In this document: one piece after another, positions 49,101 to 62,569 of the stretch
Numbering within the stretch: position 1 is the first letter of the stretch
How the letters are laid out: every line of letters begins with the position of its first letter
Source of the DNA: Hydractinia symbiolongicarpus
Taxonomy: Eukaryota; Cnidaria; Hydrozoa; Anthoathecata; Hydractiniidae
DNA length: 64,000 nucleotides
Direction: 5' to 3'
NCBI RefSeq assembly: GCF_029227915.1
Contig: NC_079888.1
Span: 21,866,001 to 21,930,000 of the forward strand
Program-made: the position numbers and the translations under genes
Notes under the pieces: generated by a model
The model's database searches: none
What the model was told of the DNA's origin: nothing
What the model saw: the letters and a program-made list of their open reading frames with translations, nothing else

Positions 49101-51800
49101 CATCAAAAATAAAAACATTTTTAAAAACTACAAGTCTCATGCGTTTTAGTGGTGAAAAGATAATTTAAAAAATAGTTCTGGAAATGAGTTTACTCACAGG
49201 GTACTTTCTTTCTATACATTCGACTATACTGGCCAAGCCCGGGATTTACGGAAAATCGCGGGTTTTCGTTTGCCGGCGATTAAACCACATTCATTAAGCG
49301 TCTCATCAAAAACGAAAACATTTCTGAAAACTACAAGTCTCATACGTTTTAGTGGTGAAAAAATAATTTTAAAAATCGTTCTGGAAATGAGTTTACTCCC
49401 TGGGTACTTTCTTTGTATACTTTTGACTATACGGGCCAAGCTAGGGATTTACGGGAAATCGCGGGTTTTCGTTTGCCGGCGATTAAACTTCTTTTATTCA
49501 GCGTCTCATCAAAAATGAAAACAATTTTGAAAACTACAAGTCTTATGCGTTTTAGTGGTGAAAAAATAATTTAAAAAATCGTTCGGGAAATGAGTTTACT
49601 CCCTGGGTACTTTCTTTGTATACATTCGACTATACGGCCCAAGCCCGGGATTTACGGGAAATCGCGGGTTTTCGTTTGCCCGCGATTAAACCTCTTTTAT
49701 TCAGCGTCTCATCAAAAATGTAAACACTTTTGAAAGCTACAAGTTTCATGCGTTTTAGTGGTGTCAAAATAATTTAAAAAATCGTTTGGAAAATGAGTTT
49801 ACTCCCTGGGTACTTTCTTTGTATACTTTCGACTATACGGGCCAAGCCGGGATTTACGGGAAATCGCGGGTTTTCGTTTGCCCGCGATTAAACCTTTTTC
49901 ATTAAGCGTCTCATCAAAAACGAAAACATTTCTGAAAACTACAAGTCTCATACGTTTTAGTGGTGAAGAAATAATTTTAAAAATCGTTCGGGAAATGAGT
50001 TTACTCCCTGGGTACTTTCTTTGTATACATTCGACTATACGGGCCAAGCCCGGGATTTACGGGAAATCGCGGGTTTTCGTTTGCCGGCGATTAAACCCCT
50101 TTCATTAAGCGTCTCATCAAAAATGAAAACATTTCTGAAAACTACAAGTCTCATACGTTTTAGTGGTGAAAAAATAATTTTAAAAATCGTTCGGGAAATG
50201 AGTTTACTCCCTGGGTACTTTCTTTGTATACTTTTGACTATACGGGCCAAGCTAGGGATTTACGGGAAATCGCGGGTTTTCGTTTGCCGGCGATTAAACT
50301 TCTTTTATTCAGCGTCTCATCAAAAATAAAAACATTCTTAAAAACTACAAGTCTCATGCGTTTTAGTGGTGAAAAGATAATTTAAAAAATCGTTCTGGAA
50401 ATGAGTTTACTCACAGGGTACTTTCTTTCTATATATTCGACTATACGGGCCAAGCCCGGGATTTACGGAAAATCGCGGGTTTTCGTTTGCCGGCGATTAA
50501 ACCACATTCATTTAGCGTCTCATCAAAAACGAAAACATTTCTGAAAACTACAAGTCTCATACGTTTTAGTGGTGAAAAAATAATTTTAAAAATCCTTCTG
50601 GAAATGAGTTTACTCCCTGGGTACTTTCTTTGTATACTTTTGACTATACGGGCCAAGCTAGGGATTTACGGGAAATCGCGGGTTTTCGTTTGCCGGCGAT
50701 TAAACTTCTTTTATTCAGCGTCTCATCAAAAACGAAAACATTTTCAAAAACTACAAGACTTATGCGTTTTAGTGGTGAAAAATAATTTAAAAAATCGTTC
50801 TGGAAATGAGTTTACTTACAGGGTACTTTCTTTGTATACATTCGACTACACGGGCCAAGCCCGGGATTTACGGGAAATCGCGGGTTTTCGTTTGCCCGCG
50901 ATTAAACCTCTTTCATTAAGCGTCTCATCAAAAATTAAAAAATTTTCAAAAACTACAAGACTTATGCGTTTTAGTGGTGAAAAATAATTTAAAAAATCGT
51001 TCTGGAAATGAGTTTACTTACAGGGTACTTTCTTTGTATACATTCGACTATACAGGCCAAGCCCGGGATTTACGGAAAATCGAGGGTTTTCGTTTGCCGG
51101 CGATTAAACCCCTTTCATTAAGGGTCTCATTAAAAATGAAAACATTTCTGAAATTTACAAGTCTCATACGTTTTAGTGGTGAAAAAATAATTTTAAAAAT
51201 CGTTCGGGAAATGAGTTTACTCCCTGGGTACTTTCTTTGTATACTTTTGACTATACGGGCCAAGCTAGGGATTTACGGGAAATCGCGGGTTTTCGTTTGC
51301 CGGCGATTAAACTTCATTTATTCAGCGTCTCATCAAAAATGAAAACAATTTTGAAAACTACAAGTCTTATGCGTTTTAGTGGTGAAAAAATAATTTAAAA
51401 AATCGTTCGGGAAATGAGTTTACTCCCTGGGTACTTTCTTTGTATACATTCGACTATACGGGCCAAGCCCGGGATTTACGGGAAATCGCGGGTTTTCGTT
51501 TGCCCGCGATTAAACCTCTTTCATTAAGCGTCTCATCAAAAATGAAAACATTTTTGAAAACTACAAGACTTATGCGTTTTAGTGGTGAAAAATAATTTAA
51601 AAAATCGTTCTGGAAATGAGTTTACTTACAGGGTACTTTCTTTGTATACATTCGACTATACAGGCCAAGCCCGGGATTTACGGGAAATCGAGGGTTTTCG
51701 TTTGCCGGCGATTAAACCCCTTTCATTACGCGTCTCATCAAAAATGAAAACATTTCTGAAAACTACAAGTCTCATATGTTTTAGTGGTGAAAAAAGAATT
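46140..51800. repeat. Diverged 14-mer higher-order repeat, ~2,838 bp
   Basis: 46,140-48,977 and the following stretch share most monomer types at 2,837-2,839 bp offsets (for example the GCCAAGCCGGGATT monomer near 47,005 and 49,843, and GGAAATCGAGGG near 48,240 and 51,070). Copies differ by scattered single bases: CCTGCGTAC against CCTGGGTAC, TATACGTGCC against TATACTGGCC. Monomers near 50,090-50,440 have been replaced by another type. A 608-bp 3-mer (48,616 and 49,224 series) lies inside. This block is clearly older than those at 30-45 kb. Confidence 0.82.
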
Positions 51801-54269
51801 TTAAAAATCGTTCGGGAAATGAGTTTACTCCCTGGGTACTTTCTTTGTATACTGTTGAATATACGGGCCGAGCCTGGGGTTTACGGGAAATGGCGGGTTT
51901 TCGTTTGCCATCGATTAAACTTCTTTTATTCAGCGTCTCATCAAAAATGAAAACATTTTCAAAAACTACAAGTCTCATGCGTTTTAGTGGTGAAAAGATA
52001 ATTTAAAAAATCGTTTTGGAAATGAGTTTACTCACAGGGTACTTTCTTTCTATACATTCAACTATACGGGCCAAGCCCGGGATTTACGGAAAATCTCGGG
52101 TTTTCGTTTGCCGGCGATTAAACCACATTCATTAAGCGTCTCATCAAAAACGAATACATTTCTGAAAACTACAAGTCTCATACGTTTTAGTGGTGAAAAA
52201 ATAATTTTAAAAATCGTTCTGGAAATGAGTTTACTCCCTGGGTACTTTCTTTGTTTTCTTTTGACTATACAGGCCAAGCTAGGGATTTACGGGAAATCGC
52301 GGGTTTTCGTTTGCCGGCGATTAAACTTCTTTTATTCAGCGTCTCATCAAAAATGAAAACAATTTTGAAAACTACAAGTCTTATGCGTTTTAGTGGTGAA
52401 AAAATAATTTTAAAAATCGTTCTGGAAATGAGTTTACTCCCTGGGTACTTTCTTTGTATACTTTTCACTATACGGGCCGAGTCCGGGATTTACGGGAAAT
52501 CGCAGGTTTTCGTTTGCCGGCGATTAAACCTCTTTTATTCAGCGTCTCATCAAAAATGTAAACACTTTTGAAAGCTACAAGTCTCATGCGTTTTAGTCGT
52601 GTCAAAATAATTTAAAAAATCGTTTGGAAAATGAGTTTACTCCCTGGGTACTTTCTTTGTATACTTTCGACTATACGGGTCAAGCCGGGATTTACGGGAA
52701 ATCGCGGGTTTTCGTTTGCCCGCGATTAAACCTCTTTCATTAAGCGTCTCATCAAAAATGAAAACATTTTTGAAAACTACAAGACTTATGCGTTTTAGTG
52801 GTGAAAAAGAATTTAAAAAATCGTTCTGGAAATGAGTTTACTTACAGGGTACTTTCTTTGTATACATTCGACTATACAGGCCAAGCCCGGGATTTACGGG
52901 TAATCGAGGGTTTTCGTTTGCCGGCGATTAAACCCCTTTCATTAAGCGTCTCATCAAAAATGAAAACATTTCTGAAAACTACAAGTCTCATACGTTTTAG
53001 TGGTGAAAAAATAATTTTAAAAATCGTTTGGGAAATGTGTTTACTCCCTGGGTACTTTCTTTGTATACTTTTGACTATACGGGCCGAGTCCGGGGTTTAC
53101 GGGAAATGGCGGGTTTTCGTTTGCCATCGATTAAACTTCTTTTATTCAGCGTCTCATCAAAAATGAAAACATTTTTAAAAACTACAAGTCTCATGCGTTT
53201 TAGTGGTGAAAATATAATTTTAAAAATCGTTCGGGAAATGAGTTTACTCCCTGGGTACTTTCTTTGTACACTTTTGACTATACGGGCCAAGCTAGGGATT
53301 TACGGGAAATCGCGGGTTTTCGTTTGCCGGTGATTAAACTTCTTTTATTCAGCGTCTCATCAAAAATGAAAACAATTTTGAAAACTACAAGTCTTATGCG
53401 TTTTAGTGGTGAAAAAAAAATTTAAAAATCGTTGGGGAAATGAGTTTACTCCCTGGGTACTTTCTTTGTATACATTCGACTATACGGGCCAAGCCCGGGA
53501 TTTACGGGAAATCGCGGGTTTTCGTTTGCCGGCGATTAAACCACTTTCATTAAACTTCCCTTCAAAAATGAAAACATTTCTGAAAACTACAAGTCTAATG
53601 CGTTTTAGTGGTGAAAAAATAATTTAAAAAATCGTTCGGGAAATGAGTATACTCCCTGGGTACTTTCTTTGTATACTTTTGACTATACGGGCCGAGTCCG
53701 GGGTTTACGGGAAATGGCGGGTTTTCGTTTGCCGTCGATTATACTTCTTTTATTCAGCGTCTCATCAAAAATAAAAACATTTTTAAAAACTACAAGTCTC
53801 ATGCGTTTTATATGGTGAAAAGATAATTTAAAAAATCGTTCTGGAAATTAGTTTACTCACAGGGTACTTTCTTTCTATACATTCGACTATACGGGCCAAG
53901 CCCGGGATTTACGGAAAGTCGCGGGTTTTCGTTTGCCGGCGATTAAACCACATTCATTAAGCGTCTCATCAAAAATGAAAACATTTCTGAAAACTACAAG
54001 TCTCATACGTTTTAGTGGTGAAAAAATAATTTTAAAAATCGTTCTGGAAATGAGTTTACTCCCTGGGTACTGTCTTTGTATACTTTTGACTATACGGGCC
54101 AAGCTAGGGATTTACGGGAAATCGCGGGTTTTCGTTTGCCCGCGATTAAACCTCTTTCATTAAGCGTCTCATCAAAAATGAAAACATTTTTGAAAACTAC
54201 AAGACTTATGCGTTTTAGTGGTGAAAAAATAATTTAAAAAATCGTTTTGGAAATGAGTTTACTTACAGG
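51801..54269. repeat. Mixed satellite block with several private indels
   Basis: About twelve monomers. Private changes are more frequent: TGTTTTCTTTTGAC near 52,252, GAAAAAAAAATTTAAAAATCG near 53,411, GTTGGGGAAATGAG near 53,433 and TTTTATATGGTG near 53,807. The GGAAATCGAGGG monomer recurs near 51,680 and 52,900, 1,216 bp (six monomers) apart. No gene or unrelated sequence is present. Confidence 0.8.
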
Positions 54270-56697
54270 GTACTTTCTTTGTATACATTCGACTATACGG
54301 GCCAAGCCCGGGATTTACGGGAAATCGCGGGTTTTCGTTTGCCGGCGATAAAACCACTTTCATTAAACGTCTCTTCAAAAATGAAAACATTTCTGAAAAC
54401 TACAAGTCTAATGCGTTTTAGTGGTGAAAAAATAATTTAAAAAATCGTTCGGGAAATGAGTTTACTCCCTGGGTACTTTCTTTGTATACTTTTGACTATA
54501 CGGGCCGAGCCGGGGTTTGCTGGAAATGGCGGGTTTTCGCTTGCCGTCGATTAAACTTCTTTTATTGAGCGTCTCATCAAAAATAAAAACATTTTCAAAA
54601 ACTACAAGTCTCATGCGATTTAGTGGTGAAAAGATAATTTAAAAAATCGTTCTGGAAATGAGTTTACTCACAGGGTACTTTCTTTCTATACATTCGACTA
54701 TACGGGCCAAGCCCGGGATTTACGGAAAATTGCGGGTTTTCGTTTGCCGGCGATTAAACCACATTCATTAAGCGTCTCATCAAAAATGAAAACAATTCTG
54801 AAAACTATAAGTCTCATACGTTTTAGTGGTGAAAAAATAATTTTAAAAATCGTTCTGGAAATGAGTTTACTCCCTGGGTACTTTCTTTGTATACTTTTGA
54901 CTATACGGGCCGAGTCCGGGATTTACCGGAAATCGCAGGTTTTCGTTTGCCGGCGATTAAACCTCTTTTATTCAGCGTCTCATCAAAAATGTAAACACTT
55001 TTGAAAACTACAAGTCTCATGCGTTTTAGTTGTGTCAAAATAATTTAAAAAATCGTTTGGGAAATGAGTTTACTCCCTGGGTACTTTCTTTGTATACTTT
55101 CGACTATACGGGCCAAGCCCGGGATATACGGGAAATCGCGGGTTTTCCTTTGCCCGCGATTAAACCTCTTTCATTAAGGGTCTCATCAAAAATGAAAACA
55201 TTTTTGAAAACTACAAGACTTATGCGTTTTAGTGGTGAAAAAATAATTTAAAAAATCGTTCTGGAAATGAGTTTACTCCCTGGGTACTTTCTTTGTATAC
55301 ATTCGACTATACAGGCCGAGTCCGGGATTTACGAGAAATCGCAGGTTTTCGTTTGCCGGCGATTAAACCTCTTTTATTCAGCGTCTCATCAAAAATGTAA
55401 ACACTTTTGAAAACTACAAGTCTCATGCGTTTTAGTGGTGTCAAAATAATTTAAAAAATCGTTTGGAAAAAGAGTTTACTCCCTGGGTACTTTCTTTGTA
55501 TACTTTCGACTATACAGGCCAAGCCCGGGATTTACGGGAAATCGCGGGTTTTCGTTTGCCCGCGATTAAACCTCTTTCATTAAGCGTCTCATCAAAAATG
55601 AAAACATTTTTGAAAACTACAAGTCTTATGCGTTTTAGTGGTGAAAAAATAATTTAAAAAATCGTTCGGGAAATGAGTTTACTCCCTGGGTACTTTCTTT
55701 GTATACATTCGACTATACGGGCCAAGCCCGGGATTTACGGGAAATCGCGGGTTTTCGTTTGCCGGCGATTAAACCACTTTCATTAAACGTCTCTTCAAAA
55801 ATGAAAACATTTCTGAAAACTACAAGTCTAATGCGTTTTAGTGGTGAAAAAATAATTTAAAAAATCGTTCGGGAAATGAGTTTACTCCCTGGGTACTTTC
55901 TTTGTATACTTTTGACTATACGGGCCGAGTCCGGGGTTTGCGGGAAATGGCGGGTTTTCGTTTGCCGTCGATTAAACTTCTTTTATTCAGCGTCTCATCA
56001 AAAATAAAAACATTTTCAGAAACTACAAGTCTCATGCGATTTAGTGGTGAAAAGATAATTTAAAAAATCGTTCTGGAAATGAGTTTACTCACAGGGTACT
56101 TTCTTTCTATACATTCGACTATACGGGCCAAGCCCGGGATTTACGGAAAATCGCGGGTTTTCGTTTGCCGGCGATTAAACCACATTCATTAAGCGTCTCA
56201 TCAAAAATGAAAACATTTCTGAAAACTACAAGTCTCATACGTTTTAGTGGTAAAAAAATAAATTTAAAAATCGTTCTGGAAATGAGTTTAGTCCCTGGGT
56301 ACTTTCTTTGTATACTTTTGACTATACGGGCCGAGTCCGGGATTTACGGGAAATCGCAGGTTTTCGTTTGCCGGCGATTAAACCTCTTTTATTCAGCGTC
56401 TCATCAAAAATGTAAACACTTTTGAAAACTATAAGTCTCATGCGTTTTAGTGGTGTCAAAATAATTTAAAAAATCGTTTGGGAAATGAGTTTACTCCCTG
56501 GGTACTTTCTTTGTATACTTTCGACTATACGGGCCAAGCCCGGGATTTACGGGAAATCGCGGGTTTTCCTTTGCCCGCGATTAAACCTCTTTCATTAAGC
56601 GTCTCATCAAAAATAAAAACATTTTTGAAAACTACAAGACTTATGCGTTTTAGTGGTGAAAAAATAATTTAAAAAATCGTTCTGGAAATGAGTTTAC
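54270..56697. repeat. 7-mer repeat, 1,421 bp
   Basis: 54,270-55,275 matches 55,691-56,697 at 1,421 bp, with a two-monomer gap between the matching segments. Shared markers are a GCCGTCG monomer with CATTTTCAAAAAC or CATTTTCAGAAAC followed by CATGCGATTTAG, and the CTTTGCCCGCG monomer preceded by TTTTCC (near 55,144 and 56,566). Copies differ at several single bases, so it is not the latest event. Confidence 0.83.
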
Positions 56698-58306
56698 TTA
56701 CAGGGTACTTTCTTTGTATACATTCGACTATACAGGCCAAGCCCGGGATTTACGGGAAATCGCGGGTTTTCGTTTACCGGCGATTATACTTCCTTTATTC
56801 AGCATCTCATCAAAAATGAAAACATTTTTAAAAACTACAAGTCTCATGGGCTTTAGTTGTGAAATAATAATTTAAAAAATCGTGCGGGAAATGAGTTTAC
56901 TCCCTGGTTACTTTCTTTGTATACTTTTGACTATACGGGCCGAGTCCGGGGTTTACGGGAAATGGCGGGTTTTCGTTTGCCATCGATTAAACTTCTTTTA
57001 TTCAGCGTCTCATCAAAAATGAAAACATTTTTAAAAACTACATGTCTCATGCGTTTTAGTGGTGAAAAGATATTATAAAAAATCGTTTTGGAAATGAGTT
57101 TACTCACAGGGTACTTTCTTTGTATACATTCGACTATACGGGCCAAGCCCGGGATTTACGGAAAATTGTGGGTTTTCGTTTGCCGGCGATTAAACCACAT
57201 TCATTAAGTGTCTCATCAAAAATGAAAACATTTCTGAAAACTACAAGTCTCATACGTTTTAGTGGTGAAAAAATAATTTTAAAAATCGTTCGGGAAATGA
57301 GTTTACTCCCTGGGTACTTTCTTTGTATACTTTTGACTATGCGGGCCAAGCTAGGGATTTACGGGAAATCGCGGGTTTTCGTTTGCCGGCGATTAAACTT
57401 CTTTTATTCAGCGTCTCATCAAAAATGAAAACATTTTTGAAAACTACAAGTCTTATGCGTTTTAGTGGTGAAAAAATAATTTAAAAAATCGTTCTGGAAA
57501 TGAGTTTACTTACAGGGTACTTTCTTTGTATACATTCGACTATACAGGCCAAGCCCGGGATTTACGGGAAATCGCGGGTTTTCGTTTACCGGCGATTATA
57601 CTTCCTTTATTCAGCATCTCATCAAAAATGAAAACATTTTTAAAAACTACAAGTCTCATGGGCTTTAGTTGTGAAATAATAATTTAAAAAATCGTGCGGG
57701 AAATGAGTTTACTCCCTGGTTACTTTCTTTGTATACTTTTGACTATACGGGCCGAGTCCGGGGTTTACGGGAAATGGCGGGTTTTCGTTTGCCATCGATT
57801 AAACTTCTTTTATTCAGCGTCTCATCAAAAATGAAAACATTTTTAAAAACTACATGTCTCATGCGTTTTAGTGGTGAAAAGATATTATAAAAAATCGTTT
57901 TGGAAATGAGTTTACTCACAGGGTACTTTCTTTGTATACATTCGACTATACGGGCCAAGCCCGGGATTTACGGAAAATTGTGGGTTTTCGTTTGCCGGCG
58001 ATTAAACCACATTCATTAAGTGTCTCATCAAAAATGAAAACATTTCTGAAAACTACAAGTCTCATACGTTTTAGTGGTGAAAAAATAATTTTAAAAATCG
58101 TTCGGGAAATGAGTTTACTCCCTGGGTACTTTCTTTGTATACTTTTGACTATGCGGGCCAAGCTAGGGATTTACGGGAAATCGCGGGTTTTCGTTTGCCG
58201 GCGATTAAACTTCTTTTATTCAGCGTCTCATCAAAAATGAAAACATTTTTGAAAACTACAAGTCTTATGCGTTTTAGTGGTGAAAAAATAATTTAAAAAA
58301 TCGTTC
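56640..58306. repeat. 4-mer 812-bp tandem duplication, apparently exact
   Basis: 56,640-57,494 equals 57,452-58,306 as far as I compared. The left edge is ACAAGAC against ACAAGTC and the right edge TTCTGG against TTCGGG. Private variants present in both copies and rare elsewhere include GGCGATTATACTTCC, TTCAGCATCTC, GGGCTTTAGTTGTG, TCGTGCGGG, CCCTGGTTAC, CTACATGTCTC, GATATTATAAAA, GAAAATTGTGGG and GACTATGCGGGCC. Confidence 0.93.
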
Positions 58307-60330
58307 GGGAAATGAGTTTACTCACTGGGTACTTTCTTTGTATACATTCGACTATACGGGCCAAGCCCGGGATTTACGGGAAATCGCGGGTTTTCGTTTG
58401 CCGGCGATTAAACCACTTTCATTAGGCGTCTCATCAAAAATGAAAACAATTCTGAAAACTACAAGTCTAATGCGTTTTAGTGGTGAAAAAATAATTTAAA
58501 AAATCGTTCTGGAAATGAGTTTACTCCCTGCGTACTTTCTTTGTATATTTTTAACTATACAGGCTGAGTCCGGGATTTACGGGAAATCGCGGGTTTTCGT
58601 TTGCCGGCGATTAAACTTCTTTTATTCAGCGTCTCATCAAAAATGAAAACCCTTTTGAAAACTACAAGTCTCATGCGTTTTAGTGGTGAAAAAATAATTT
58701 AAAAAATCGTTCGGGAAATCAGTTTCCTCTCTGGGAACTTTCTTTGTATACATTCGACTATACGGGCCAAGTCTGGGATTTACAGGAAATCGCGGGGTTT
58801 TTTTTGCCATAGATTAAACTCCTTTAATTCAGCGTCTCATCAAAAATGAAAACATTTTTGAAAACTACAAATCTCATGCGTTTTAGTGGTGAAAAGATAA
58901 TATAAAAAATCGTTTTGGAAATGAGTTTACTCACAGGGTACTTTCTTTGTATACATTCGACTATACGGGCCAAGCCCGGGATTTACGGAAAATCGCGGGT
59001 TTTCGTTTGCCGGCGATTAAACCACATTCATTAAGCGTCTCATCAAAAATGAAAACATTTCTGAAAACTACAAGTCTCATACGTTTTAGTGGTGAAAAAA
59101 TAATTTAAAAAATCGTTTGGAAATGAGTTTACTCACTGGGTACTTTCTTTGTATACATTCGACTATACGGGTCAAGCCCGGGATTTACGGGAAATCGCGG
59201 GTTTTCGTTTGCCGGCGATTAAACCACTTTCATTAGGCGTCTCATCAAAAATGAAAACATTTTTGAAAACTACAAATCTCATGCGTTTTAGTGGTAAAAA
59301 GATAATATAAAAAATCGTTTTGGAAATGAGTTTACTCACAGGGTACTTTCTTTGTATACATTCGACTATACGGGCCAAGCCCGGGATTTACGGAAAATCG
59401 CGGGTTTTCGTTTGCCGGCGATTAAACCACATTCATTAAGCGTCTCATCAAAAATGAAAACATTTCTGAAAACTACAAGTCTCATACGTTTTAGTGGTGA
59501 AAAAATAATTTAAAAAATCGTTCGGGAAATGAGTTTACTCACTGGGTACTTTCTTTGTATACATTCGACTATACGGGCCAAGCCCGGGATTTACGGGAAA
59601 TCGCGGGTTTTCGTTTGCCGGCGATTAAACCACTTTCATTAGGCGTCTCATCAAAAATGAAAACATTTCTAAAAACTACAAGTCTAATGCGTTTTAGTGG
59701 TGAAAAAATAATTTAAAAAATCGTTCTTGAAATGAGTTTACTCCCTGGGTACTTTCTTTGTATATTTTTAACTATACAGGCTGAGTCCGGGATTTACGGG
59801 AAATCGCGGGTTTTCGTTTGCCGGCGATTAAACCACATTCATTAGGCGTCTCATCAAAAATGAAAACCCTTTTGAAAACTACAAGTCTCATGCGTTTTAG
59901 TGGTGAAAAAATAATTTAAAAAATCGTTCGGGAAATCAGTTTCCTCTCTGGGAACTTTCTTTGTATACATTTGACTATACGGGCCAAGTCTGGGATTTAC
60001 AGGAAATCGCGGGTTTTCTTTTGCCATCGATTAAACTCCTTTTATTCAGCGTCTCATCAAAAATGAAAACATTTTTGAAAACTACAAATCTCATGCGTTT
60101 TAGTGGTGAAAAGATAATATAAAAAATCGTTTTGGAAATGAGTTTACTCACAGGGTACTTTCTTTGTATACATTCGACTATACGGGCCAAGCCCGGGATT
60201 TACGGAAAATCGCGGGTTTTTGTTTGCCGGCGATTAAACCACATTCATTAAGCGTCTCATCAAAAATGAAAACATTTCTGAAAACTACAAGTCTCATACG
60301 TTTTAGTGGTGAAAAAATAATTTAAAAAAT
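58303..60330. repeat. 6-mer repeat, 1,217 bp, with a nested 406-bp 2-mer
   Basis: 58,303-59,113 matches 59,520-60,330 at 1,217 bp. Both contain TATATTTTTAACTATAC (58,544 and 59,761), GTTTCCTCTCTGGGAAC (58,722 and 59,939), AGTCTGGGATTTACAGG and CTTTTGCCATCG, or a changed form of it near 58,800. The 406 bp between them repeat the adjoining CACATTC and CTCACTGGG monomers, which is the shortest HOR period in the window. GTTTCCTCTCTGGGAAC appears once more near 60,748. Confidence 0.85.
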
Positions 60331-62569
60331 CGTTCGGGAAATGAGTTTACTCCCTGGGTACTTTCTTTGTATACATTCGACTATACATGCCAAGCCCGGG
60401 ATTTACTGGAAATCGCGGGTTTTCGTTTGCCGGCGATTAAACCACTTTCATTAAGCGTCTCATCGAAAATGAAAACATTTCTAAAAACTACAAGTCTCAT
60501 ACGTTTTAGTGGTGAAAAAATAATTTTAAAAATCGTTCTGGAAATGCATTTACTCCCTGGGTACTTTCTTTGTATACTTTTGACTATACGGGCCGAGTCC
60601 GGGATTTACGGGAAATCGCGGGTTTTCGTTTGCCGGCGATTAAACCTCTTTTATTCAGCGTCTCATCAAAAATGAAAACACTTTTGAACACTACAAGTGT
60701 CATGCGTTTTAGCGGTGAAAAAATAATTTAAAAAATCGTGCGGGAAATCAGTTTCCTCTCTGGGAACTTTCTTTGTATACATTCGACTATACGGGCCAAG
60801 TCTGGGATTTACAGGAAATCGCGGGTTTTCTTTTGCCGGCGATTAAACTTCTTTTATTCAGCGTCTCATCAAAAATGAAAACATTTTTGAAAGCTACAAG
60901 TCTTATGCGTTTTAGTGGTAAAAAAATAATTTAAAAAATCGTTCGGGAAATAAGTTTACTCCCTGGGTACTTTCTTTGTATACTTTTGACTATACGGGCC
61001 GAGTCCGGGATTTACGGGAAATCGCGGGTATTCGTTTACCGGCGATTAAACTTCCTTTATTCAGCGTCTCATCAAAAATGAAAACATTTTTAATAACTAC
61101 AAGTCTCATGGGCTTTAGCGGTGAAATAATAATTTAAAAAATCTTTCGAGAAATGAGTTTACTCCCTGGGTACTTTCTTTGTATACTTTTGACTATACGG
61201 GCCGAGTCCGGGGTTTACGGGAAATGGCGGGTTTTCGTTTGCCGTCGATTAAAATTCTTTTATTCAGCGTCTCATCAAAAATGAAAACATTTTTAAAAAC
61301 TACAAGTCTCATGCGTTTTAGTGGTGAAAAAATAATATAAAAAATCGTTTTGGAAATGAGTTTACCCACAGGGTACTTTCTTTGTATTTATTCGACTATA
61401 CGGGCCAAGCCCGGGATTTACGGAAAATCGCGGGTTTTCGTTTGCCGGCGATTAAACCACATTCATTAGGCGTCTCATCAAAAATGAAAACATTTCTGAA
61501 AACTACAAGTCTCATACGTTTTAGTGGTGAAAAATAATTTTAAAAATCGTTCGGGAAATGAGTTTACTCCCTGGGTACTTTCTTTGTATACTTTTGACTA
61601 TACGGGCCGAGTCCAGGATTTACGGGAAATCGCGGGTTTTCGTTTGCCGGCTATTAAACCTCTCTTATTCAGCGTCTCATCAAAAATGAAAACACTTTTA
61701 AAAACTACAAGTCTCATGCGTTTCAGTGGTGAAAAGATAATTTAAAAAATCGTTTTGGAAATGAGTTTACTCACAGGGTACTTTCTTTGTATACATTCGA
61801 CTATACGGGCCAAGCCCGGGGTTTACGGGAAATGGCGGGTTTTCGTTTGCCGTCGATTAAAATTCTTTTATTCAGCGTCTCATCAAAAATGAAAACATTT
61901 TTAAAAACTACAAGTCTCATGCGTTTTAGTGGTGAAAAGATAATATAAAAAATCGTTTTGGAAATGAGTTTACCCACAGAGTACTTTCTTTGTATACATT
62001 CGACTATACGGGCCAAGCCCGGGATTTACGGAAAATCGCGGGTTTTCGTTTGCCGGCGATTAAACCACATTCATTAAGCGTCGCATCAAAAATGAAAACT
62101 TTTCTGAAAACTACAAGTCTCATACGTTTTAGTGGTGAAAAAATAATTTTAAAAATCGTTCGGGAAATGAGTTTACTACCTGGGTACTTTCTTTGTATAC
62201 TCTTGACTATGCGGGCCGAGTCCGGGATTTACGGGAAATCGCGGGTTTTCGTGTGCCGGCGATTAAACCTCTTTTATTCAGCGTCTCATCAAAAATGAAA
62301 ACACTTTTGAAAACTACAAGTCTCGTGCGTTTTAGTGGTGACAAAATAATTTAAAAATTCCTTTGGGAAATGAGTTTACTCCCTGGGTACTTTCTTTCTA
62401 TACTTTTGACTATAAGGGCTGAGTCCGGGATTTACGGGAAATCGCGGGTTTTCGTTTACCGGCGATTAAACTTCCTTTATTCAGCGTCTCATCAAAAATG
62501 AAAACATTTTTAATAACTACAAGTCTCATGTGCTTTAGTGGTGAAAGAATAATTTAAAAAATCGTTCGA
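60331..62569. repeat. Mixed satellite block leading into the right-end 4-mer
   Basis: Eleven monomers. The GATTAAAATTC variant after GCCGTC begins here (near 61,249 and 61,858) and then recurs in the 812-bp repeat. Other local variants are TTTAATAACTACAAG and CTTTAGCGGTG near 61,090 and GTCGCATC near 62,082. Nothing but satellite. Confidence 0.8.

Noticed and set aside
50487-50987. A 166-codon open frame that could be taken for a gene
   Set aside because: It is two and a half monomers read through, made possible by a lost stop in one mosaic monomer. No domain and no regulatory context.
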